From an uncultured Eubacteriales bacterium (GTDB lineage Bacteria; Bacillota; Clostridia; Oscillospirales; CAG-382), in NCBI GenBank assembly GCA_900550505.1, contig URSI01000029.1:1-10374 (forward strand): a stretch of 10,374 bases of DNA. The letters run 5' to 3'. The notes under the pieces were generated by a model. It was not told the DNA's origin. It ran no database searches and saw only the letters and a program-made list of their open reading frames with translations. Within the stretch, counting starts at the first letter, position 1; the number at the start of each line of letters is the position of its first letter. Of the stretch, positions 5,042 through 10,374 are shown in pieces. Made by a program: the position numbers and the translations under genes.

Positions 5042-6921
5042 TCCTCTTCCCCTCCCCCGGCACATCCGGCAGCAAGAAACACAAGCAGCACCGACACATC
5101 GGCCGGGCTCACCCCGCTTATCCTTGACGCCTGTCCTATGCTTTCCGGACGCAGCGCCGCAAGCTTTTGTGCCGCCTCGATACGAAGCCCGCGGATACGG
5201 GAATAATCGATATTCGGCGGGATAAGCTTTTTTTCCAGCTTTGAAAACTGCTCGACCTGCGCCAGCTGACGTTTTATATATCCCTCATATTTCAGCTCCG
5301 TCTCCACGCGGCGCGTCACGGCGCGCGGAAGCGACGGTCTGTCGGTATCGAAATCTGCGAGCGAATCATAGGTTATACCCGAGCGGCGCAGCAATTCGGA
5401 GGCGCGTACCGAGCCGGTCACCGGAGCATATCCGAGAGAGACGAGCAGCTCGTTCAGCCCGCCCTCCGCACGCAGCGGCGCTGAAGACAGCCGCTTTATC
5501 TCCGCGTCTACCGCCGCTTCGGTCTCGAGGTGACGATGATACCTGACGTCGTCGACAAGCCCGAGCTCATATCCCTTTTTCATCAGCCGCGCGTCACAGT
5601 TGTCCTGCCTGAGCAGCAGCCTGTATTCGCTGCGGGACGTCATCATGCGGTACGGTTCGGACGTGCCCTTTACCGTGAGATCATCGATCAGCGTGCCTAT
5701 GTATGATTCCGCACGCGACAGCACGAATGGCCCGCGGCCCTTTATCCGCAGCGCGGCATTGACGCCGACAACGAATCCCTGCACGGCCGCTTCTTCGTAT
5801 CCGGACGACCCGTTGAACTGCCCTGCACCGTAGAGCCCCGCTATATCCTTGAATTCCAGCGTGTGCGAAAGCTGCGTCGGGTCGCAGCAATCATATTCTA
5901 TCGCGTATGCGGAACGGGTAAAAACGGCTTTTTCAAGCCCCTTTATCGAATGAACGAGCTGCTTCTGCACTTCCTCCGGGAGCGAAGAGCTGAGTCCCTG
6001 CAAATACATTTCACGGGTGTCGCTGCCCATTGGCTCTATAAATACCTGATGTCGCGGCTTGTCCGCGAACCTGACCACCTTGTCCTCTATGCTCGGACAG
6101 TAGCGCGGTCCCGTGCCCTTTATCTCTCCGCTGAAAAGCGGCGACCTGTGAAGGTTCTGCCTTATTATCCTGTGTGTTTCCTCATTCGTGTAGGTTATAT
6201 AGCAGACATGCGTATTATGTATCCCGGCGCCCGAAAAGCTCATGGGCTCCGCGTCGCCCTCCTGCACCTCGAGCTGCGAATAATCGATGCTGTCCGCATG
6301 GACTCTCGGAGGCGTACCTGTTTTGAAACGCATCAGTTTTACCCCGGCCTCACGCAGCGACTCCGTAAGCCTGAGCGCCGCAAGCGTATTGTCCGGACCC
6401 GCCTGATAAGACGCCTCCCCCACTATTATCCTTCCGCCGAGAGAGGTGCCGGTACAGACCACCACCGCCTTTGTCTCCAGAAACGCGCCGAACGAAGTGA
6501 GCACCCCCGTGACACGGCCGTCGCGTACCCTTACCTCAACAGCTTCCGACTGGATGACCGTCAGGCCGGGTTGAGATTCCAGCGTGCGCTTTATCACCGC
6601 GCTGTAACGCCGTCGGTCCTCCTGCATACGCAATGAATGCACGGCAGGACCCTTGCCGGCGTTCAGTATCCGGCTCTGCAGCGAAGCCTCGTCCGCCGCG
6701 CGCCCCATTTCTCCGCCGAGCGCATTCAACTCACAAACGAGCTGTCCTTTACCGGTGCCGCCTATCGAAGGATTGCACGGCATATTGCCCACAAGGTCCA
6801 TACTGAGCGTCAGCAGCGCCGTCCGGCATCCCAGACGTGCCGCCGCAAGCGCAGCCTCTACCCCGGCATGACCGGCGCCGATTACCGCTATTTCATAATC
6901 ACTCACGGTGTATTCAGTCAT
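5038..6921 (-). CDS. mnmG: tRNA uridine-34 5-carboxymethylaminomethyl synthesis enzyme MnmG (GidA)
   Basis: FAD-dependent partner of MnmE. Together they install the (carboxymethyl)aminomethyl group on C5 of wobble uridine 34 in tRNAs reading NNA/NNG codons. At 627 residues it is full length. The N-terminus has the FAD-binding VIGAGHAG (13-20) and the family signature PCNPSIGG (48-55). The two conserved catalytic-region cysteines appear as Cys240 (HVCYITYTN) and Cys275 (RYCPSIEDK), and the C-terminal helical region that contacts MnmE and tRNA is present. ATG 6921 is chosen; a GTG six bases upstream (6927) would form a GTGA overlap with the mnmE stop and add two residues. Neither has a strong ribosome binding site, so coupling to mnmE translation is likely. 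Its TGA overlaps the rsmG start. Product certain, exact start less so. Confidence 0.96.
   Translation of the reverse strand: MTEYTVSDYEIAVIGAGHAGVEAALAAARLGCRTALLTLSMDLVGNMPCNPSIGGTGKGQLVCELNALGGEMGRAADEASLQSRILNAGKGPAVHSLRMQEDRRRYSAVIKRTLESQPGLTVIQSEAVEVRVRDGRVTGVLTSFGAFLETKAVVVCTGTSLGGRIIVGEASYQAGPDNTLAALRLTESLREAGVKLMRFKTGTPPRVHADSIDYSQLEVQEGDAEPMSFSGAGIHNTHVCYITYTNEETHRIIRQNLHRSPLFSGEIKGTGPRYCPSIEDKVVRFADKPRHQVFIEPMGSDTREMYLQGLSSSLPEEVQKQLVHSIKGLEKAVFTRSAYAIEYDCCDPTQLSHTLEFKDIAGLYGAGQFNGSSGYEEAAVQGFVVGVNAALRIKGRGPFVLSRAESYIGTLIDDLTVKGTSEPYRMMTSRSEYRLLLRQDNCDARLMKKGYELGLVDDVRYHRHLETEAAVDAEIKRLSSAPLRAEGGLNELLVSLGYAPVTGSVRASELLRRSGITYDSLADFDTDRPSLPRAVTRRVETELKYEGYIKRQLAQVEQFSKLEKKLIPPNIDYSRIRGLRIEAAQKLAALRPESIGQASRISGVSPADVSVLLVFLAAGCAGGGEED
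5049..5055 (-). promoter_or_regulatory. Shine-Dalgarno site supporting the rsmG TTG start
   Basis: On the minus strand GGAGGGG lies inside the end of mnmG; its GGAGG core is nine bases from the TTG at 5041. A full-strength site next to a weak start codon fits a terminating mnmG ribosome re-initiating on rsmG. Confidence 0.65.
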
Positions 6922-6923
6922 TT

Positions 6924-8300
6924 TCACTTACCCACGCAGAATTTTGAAAATATCTCATCCACTATCTCCTGTGTCACGGTGCGCCCGTCTATTTCGCCCA
7001 ATGCGCCCATCGCGATTTCGATATCCGTCGCGGCAACATCCTGCGTAAACGACTCCAGCGAAACGAGCGCGTCGGATATGGCGCTGTGTGCCTTTATGAG
7101 TGCGGCGTTCTGTCTGGCATTCATCGCGACCTCGCCCGCACCCGCGTATTCGTTCTCACCGCAAAGCCGGCGCACTTCGTCTGCAAGTTGCTCCAGCCCC
7201 TCTCCCGTCAGCGCGCTGACACGAAGCGTCCGTATCCCTGCATCAGCCAGAAGTCTTTCGTATTCGCCGCCGTGATCCGCGTCGCCGCACCTGTCGCATT
7301 TGTTCAGCACCGCCACCGTATCGCCCGTGCGGTCCTTTATCAGCGATATCACCCGCGCGTCACGTTCGTCGGGCGCCGACGTAACGTCGAAGACCGCCAG
7401 CAGCAGCTCACAGCTGTCAACCCGTCCGACGGCGAGTTCCACGCCGAGACGCTCCGCCTCGTCTTCACTTTCCCGTATCCCTGCCGTGTCCGAAAGCTCC
7501 AGCAGCACGCCACCCACAGTCACACGCTCCGTCACCACGTCACGCGTGGTGCCCTCGGTATCGGTAACTATTGCACGGTCATATCCGGCAAGCGCGTTGA
7601 GCAGACTCGACTTTCCCGTGTTGGGACGGCCGGCTATGGCACATCTCACGCCTTCGCTGACTGCTTTCATGAATTTTCTGCCGCCGAGTATCCTGTCAAT
7701 GTCCGCCATGCAGCCGCAAAGCAATTCTTTCATGTCATCCGTCCCGAGTTCCGTCATGTCCTCGTCGGGATAATCTATATAAGCATACACGGAAGCGGCT
7801 GTCGAGCGCAGTCTCGCATATATGTCGCCTATTGTCTTTCCCAGCGCACCCTTCAGCTGTGCATATGCAATGTCAAGGTGACGTTCGCTCGCCGCATCGA
7901 TCATCGCACCCACCGCCTCGGCCTGTGTCAATGTCAGCCTTCCGTTCAGAAATGCACGCCGGGTGAATTCACCGGGACCGGCCGGTTCCGCGCCTGCGGC
8001 AAGCACCGCCGTCAATACCCGCGCGGTCACAAGTGTGCCGCCGTGGCAGGATATCTCGACGGTATCCTCTCCCGTATATGAATTGCCTGCCGGAAACAGC
8101 GTCATCAGCCCGTCGTCTACCGGCTCACCGAGCCGTACCGTTCCGTAAACGGCGGTGCGGTACGCGCAATCAGAGACCGGAATGCCCGAAGCAGGGTAAA
8201 ACACCTTCGATGCAATGCCGAAGGCCTGATCCCCCGAGATCCGTATGACCGCTATCCCGCCCTTGCCGCGCGGAGTCGATATCGCCGCTATCGTTCGCAT
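6924..8300 (-). CDS. mnmE: tRNA modification GTPase MnmE (TrmE)
   Basis: K+-activated GTPase that pairs with MnmG for wobble-uridine modification. Its 458 residues are standard. The N-terminal formyl-THF-binding domain (about 1-118) leads into GPGEFTRRAFLNGRL (108-122), and helical domains flank an inserted G domain (about 215-380). G motifs: G1 GRPNTGKS (224-231, with the K+-ligand Asn227), G2 GTTRD (250-254), G3 DTAG (271-274), G4 NKCD (333-336) and G5 SAL (362-364). The C-terminal FCVGK carries the essential Cys455. AAGGG lies five bases before the ATG at 8300. mnmG begins two bases after the stop, or overlaps by four if GTG is used. No convincing promoter was found in the 108 bases upstream, so expression may depend on read-through past the hairpin at 8340-8377. 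Confidence 0.97.
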   Translation of the reverse strand: MRTIAAISTPRGKGGIAVIRISGDQAFGIASKVFYPASGIPVSDCAYRTAVYGTVRLGEPVDDGLMTLFPAGNSYTGEDTVEISCHGGTLVTARVLTAVLAAGAEPAGPGEFTRRAFLNGRLTLTQAEAVGAMIDAASERHLDIAYAQLKGALGKTIGDIYARLRSTAASVYAYIDYPDEDMTELGTDDMKELLCGCMADIDRILGGRKFMKAVSEGVRCAIAGRPNTGKSSLLNALAGYDRAIVTDTEGTTRDVVTERVTVGGVLLELSDTAGIRESEDEAERLGVELAVGRVDSCELLLAVFDVTSAPDERDARVISLIKDRTGDTVAVLNKCDRCGDADHGGEYERLLADAGIRTLRVSALTGEGLEQLADEVRRLCGENEYAGAGEVAMNARQNAALIKAHSAISDALVSLESFTQDVAATDIEIAMGALGEIDGRTVTQEIVDEIFSKFCVGK

Positions 8301-8339
8301 TTCAGCCCTTCTTTCCGTTTTGTTCCCGTCTCCGTATCA

Positions 8340-8377
8340 AAACGCCCCGCGGCGTATTTTAATGCCGCGGGGCGTTT
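8340..8377 (-). terminator. long GC-rich hairpin between jag and mnmE (weak terminator or attenuator)
   Basis: Perfect 14-bp inverted repeat: the arm at 8340-8353 pairs with 8364-8377 around a 10-base AT-rich loop. On the minus strand the stem ends in GGCGTTTT and then GATA, so there are only four Ts, three of them in the stem. On the plus strand only three Ts follow. The stem is very strong but the U-tract weak, which suggests partial termination after jag with read-through into mnmE, or mRNA 3'-end protection. It starts about 32 bases after the jag stop. Confidence 0.65.
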
Positions 8378-8408
8378 GCTCATTCTCTTGCCGGAAAAAT
8401 ATCCGCCG

Positions 8409-9080
8409 TCAGCGTCCGCCGTTTCTCCCGCGCACATTGTCGCCGTAGCCGGGCACGCTCTTTTCTGAGGCTATTACCACTCTTCTTTCGGTTCCCTGTC
8501 CTATCGAATAGGAAGTTATCCCTTTTATCCCCTGAGCCTCCGCATGAATTATACGGCGCTCATACGACGACATGGGCTCAAGAGTGAATGAACGACGGTA
8601 TTTCCTGACTTTTTCCGCCGTGCGGTGCGCAAGCGCCCGGAGCGACTCGTCACGCTTGGCACGGTAATTCTCAACGTCGACCTGAACTCTCACATATTCT
8701 TCGCCGTTGTTTCTGTTTACCGCAAACCCGGTCAGATACTGCAAGGCGTCGAGCACCTCGCCGTGACGTCCTATCAGCACGCCCATATTCTCGCCGCTGA
8801 CCTTTATGCTCACACGTTCGTCGTCCTCGTCCGCGGTCACCTGCGCCGACATTCCCATGCCGTTTATGACCCGCTCAACAAACTCCTTCGCATTCTGCGC
8901 GTTGCCGGGCTCATAACAGACCTTCACCCGGGCCTCCGTGGCTCCCAGACCGAAAAACCCGCGGCTCGGTTCCTCTATTATCTCATAGCTTACGTCGGAA
9001 ACACCGACGCCGAGCGCTTCGGCGCCTGCTTCGACCGCAGCTTCGACGGTCTTACCCGTCGCGATGTATTCCTTAACCAT
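8409..9080 (-). CDS. jag: Jag/KhpB RNA-binding protein (SpoIIIJ-associated, Jag_N-KH-R3H)
   Basis: Cytoplasmic RNA-binding protein, encoded beside yidC in most Firmicutes. In streptococci, KhpB with KhpA affects cell elongation and division through RNA binding. The 223 residues show a Jag_N domain (1-53, ending GFFGLGATEARVKV), a KH domain (about 78-138) with the G-x-x-G loop at IGRHGE (103-108), and an R3H domain (about 148-206) with Arg175-x3-His179 in YERRIIHAEAQG. The tail after 207 is short and Gly/Arg-rich. The ATG at 9080 lies within the end of yidC, an 8-base overlap, with GGGAAG eight bases upstream, so the two are probably translationally coupled. The Asp/Glu run at 84-88 lies in the linker before the KH domain. 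Confidence 0.94.
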   Translation of the reverse strand: MVKEYIATGKTVEAAVEAGAEALGVGVSDVSYEIIEEPSRGFFGLGATEARVKVCYEPGNAQNAKEFVERVINGMGMSAQVTADEDDERVSIKVSGENMGVLIGRHGEVLDALQYLTGFAVNRNNGEEYVRVQVDVENYRAKRDESLRALAHRTAEKVRKYRRSFTLEPMSSYERRIIHAEAQGIKGITSYSIGQGTERRVVIASEKSVPGYGDNVRGRNGGR

Positions 9081-10296
9081 CCTTATTACTTCCCTCGTCG
9101 GTCGTCCCGTTTTCCTTCTTTTCAGCGGATAAGTCCTTGTCCGCCGAGCTGTCTTTCACCGCTTCGGCACCGGACCGATCGCTCTTTTTCGCTTGATCTT
9201 CCTGTTCGGGCTTGCGCGATATCAGCTCCTCAAGCTTTTTGTCCTCTTCAGCCTCTTCCCTCGCAAGCTTTTCGTTCTTTGCTCTTATACGCGCCGCACG
9301 TTCCTCACTTACAACGAGACTGTCAAATGAATCGTCGTCCTCGTCGACCTCTATGAGCAGCACCTTTTTCTTCTTCTTTTTCTTCTTCAATGCGGCTTCC
9401 GCGGCTGCTATCTGTTCCTGCGTCAGCTTGGGTATAGGCATGGCAAGGTTGATGAAATATGTCTGTGCCATCGTGAATATGCTGCGGAACACCCAGTATA
9501 TGCCTATGGCGGCGCTCAGCCTGAATGCAAGAAACACGCTTATAAGCGGCATGCCGAATTTCATCATCGGTCCGCTCATCGGGTTGTTCATGCCCTCCTG
9601 CGTCAATGCATACCGCTGCGAAACAAGCGTGGTGCCCACACCGGTCACATAGACCAGCACGGGTATGGTCAGCAGCCAATTGAACGACAACGAGGGAACA
9701 TCCAGCAATGTGGAACCGCCTATAAACGAAAACCCGCTACCGAGCTCGGTTATACTGCGGTATACATCCGCAGTTATCCCGCTTATCTGTGTTGTGGCAG
9801 CCTCGCTGCCTATATCCATCAGGTACTTTATCATCGACGCCTCATACACTACGGCGCCTTCCTTGGCAACGCCCGCGCTCACCATGCTTGAGGTGATCGA
9901 TTCCACTATACTTTTCGCGTTATCCAAATCGAGCAGATACGTTATCGGCGCAATGATTATACCGTAAAGTATTATGACGAGCGGAAGCTGTATGAGAAGC
10001 GGCAGACACCCGGCAAACTGATTGAAGCCTTCAGCCTGATACATCTCCTGTATCTCCTGCTGCATCTTCATCTGCGTCGCCTTGTCGTTGCGTCCCTTAT
10101 ATTTTCTCCTGATCGCAAGCTCCTTCGGTCTGAGCTGAGCCTGCTTGAGTGTGTTCTTCTGCTGCTTTATGCCCAACGGCAGCATTATCACCAGCTGAAT
10201 TATAAACGAAAAAAGCAACAGAGCCAACGCATAGTGGTGCGTAAGCTCATAACACTGACGCATCAGCCAGCCTATCGGTTTGAGAATTACGTCCAT
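9073..10296 (-). CDS. yidC: membrane protein insertase YidC/Oxa1 (SpoIIIJ type) with long charged tail
   Basis: Inserts proteins into the cytoplasmic membrane, alone or with SecYEG. The 407 residues hold five likely membrane helices (about 22-42, 96-117, 205-227, 246-262, 264-283) and a basic cytoplasmic hairpin between the first two (43-92). Family hallmarks are GCLPLLIQLPL and GIYWVFRSIF. There is no lipoprotein Cys motif and no large proteobacterial N-terminal domain. Unusual points: the loop between helices 2 and 3 is long (about 119-204), Gln34 stands where a conserved Arg or Lys is expected in helix 1, and about 120 hydrophilic residues follow the last helix, starting with eight lysines (304-311), then an acidic patch (316-325) and a Glu/Lys-rich, probably coiled-coil, stretch (330-360). 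The ATG at 10296 has AGGAG six bases upstream. It lies 29 bases after yidD and overlaps jag. Confidence 0.95.
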   Translation of the reverse strand: MDVILKPIGWLMRQCYELTHHYALALLLFSFIIQLVIMLPLGIKQQKNTLKQAQLRPKELAIRRKYKGRNDKATQMKMQQEIQEMYQAEGFNQFAGCLPLLIQLPLVIILYGIIIAPITYLLDLDNAKSIVESITSSMVSAGVAKEGAVVYEASMIKYLMDIGSEAATTQISGITADVYRSITELGSGFSFIGGSTLLDVPSLSFNWLLTIPVLVYVTGVGTTLVSQRYALTQEGMNNPMSGPMMKFGMPLISVFLAFRLSAAIGIYWVFRSIFTMAQTYFINLAMPIPKLTQEQIAAAEAALKKKKKKKKVLLIEVDEDDDSFDSLVVSEERAARIRAKNEKLAREEAEEDKKLEELISRKPEQEDQAKKSDRSGAEAVKDSSADKDLSAEKKENGTTDEGSNKDG

Positions 10297-10325
10297 TCCG
10301 GTCTCCTGAAATCTCTACTTTCCCG

Positions 10326-10374
10326 TTACCACGGAAGATCCCACGGCACCGGGTCTTTCCCGCCTCTGCAAAAC
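10326..10374 (-). CDS. yidD: membrane protein insertion efficiency factor YidD, last 15 codons (runs off right edge)
   Basis: On the minus strand the window opens with a frame reading FCRGGKDPVPWDLPW and then TAA. The GG-x-DPVPW ending is the recognisable C-terminus of YidD, a small membrane-associated protein that helps YidC-dependent insertion. Position agrees: yidD sits between rnpA and yidC in many bacteria, and here yidC starts 29 bases later on the same strand. Only the tail is visible, so the call rests on this motif and on gene order. Confidence 0.8.
   Translation of the reverse strand, partial: FCRGGKDPVPWDLPW

Noticed and set aside
7086..8081. A 331-codon plus-strand open frame opposite mnmE.
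   Set aside because: It is a shadow of mnmE: no ribosome binding site, no recognisable domain, and composition rich in His, Arg and Cys, as expected for an antisense frame in GC-rich DNA. The frame at 5863-6636 opposite mnmG and the one at 8625-9356 opposite jag and yidC are rejected for the same reason.
8301..8339. TTGATA on the minus strand as a -35 box for mnmE.
   Set aside because: The bases 17 downstream (CGGAAA) do not resemble a -10 box and overlap the ribosome binding region.
9364..9387. Lysine codon run in yidC considered as a programmed frameshift site.
   Set aside because: The A-runs are broken by G and are only five As long, so no A-AAA-AAG slippery heptamer exists; the zero frame continues for about 100 residues with a sensible charged tail.

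Overview
This window looks like chromosome from a fairly GC-rich member of the Clostridia (Firmicutes), close to the replication origin. The main reason is the gene order on the minus strand, read from the right edge: yidD (last 15 codons only), yidC/spoIIIJ, jag/khpB, mnmE, mnmG, rsmG. In many Firmicutes this block follows rpmH and rnpA and lies beside dnaA/oriC. If that holds here, oriC lies to the right of the window and the minus strand is the leading strand. YidC is the Gram-positive five-helix form without the large proteobacterial N-terminal domain, and the Shine-Dalgarno sites are strong, both of which fit Firmicutes. The species cannot be named from this sequence.

Layout. 1-837 (minus): first 279 codons of a seryl-tRNA synthetase that runs off the left edge. 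838-1012: divergent promoter region with one well-formed sigma-A-type promoter for serS and one for the plus-strand genes. 1013-4337 (plus): a three-gene cassette of an aldo/keto reductase with a C-terminal pair of iron-sulfur motifs, a Gfo/Idh/MocA-type dehydrogenase, and an N-acetylglucosamine-6-phosphate deacetylase (NagA). 4352-10374 (minus): rsmG, mnmG, mnmE, jag, yidC and the tail of yidD, closely packed except for a 108-base gap between jag and mnmE that holds a long GC-rich hairpin.

How the genes work together. YidC inserts membrane proteins and Jag/KhpB is its usual RNA-binding neighbour. MnmE and MnmG together build the xm5 modification on U34 of tRNA wobble positions, RsmG methylates 16S rRNA near the decoding site, and SerRS charges tRNA-Ser, so the minus-strand genes serve translation and membrane biogenesis. 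The plus-strand cassette is different: two predicted oxidoreductases and an amino-sugar deacetylase, facing against the inferred direction of replication. It suggests sugar or amino-sugar catabolism, but the substrates of the two oxidoreductases cannot be told from sequence.

The most notable structure is where nagA and rsmG converge. Their stop codons are only 14 bases apart. Each transcript appears to end at an intrinsic terminator inside the other gene's coding sequence: a minus-strand terminator in the 3' end of nagA (4223-4247) and a plus-strand terminator in the 3' end of rsmG (4367-4421). Other points worth a second look are TTG start codons embedded in TTGA stop overlaps at two junctions, an apparent Gln in place of the basic groove residue of YidC, an unusual SerRS motif 2, and a possible attenuator between jag and mnmE. 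I found no mobile element, CRISPR array, tRNA, rRNA or riboswitch. Most genes are ordinary housekeeping genes and I see no clear evidence of a wholly new system.
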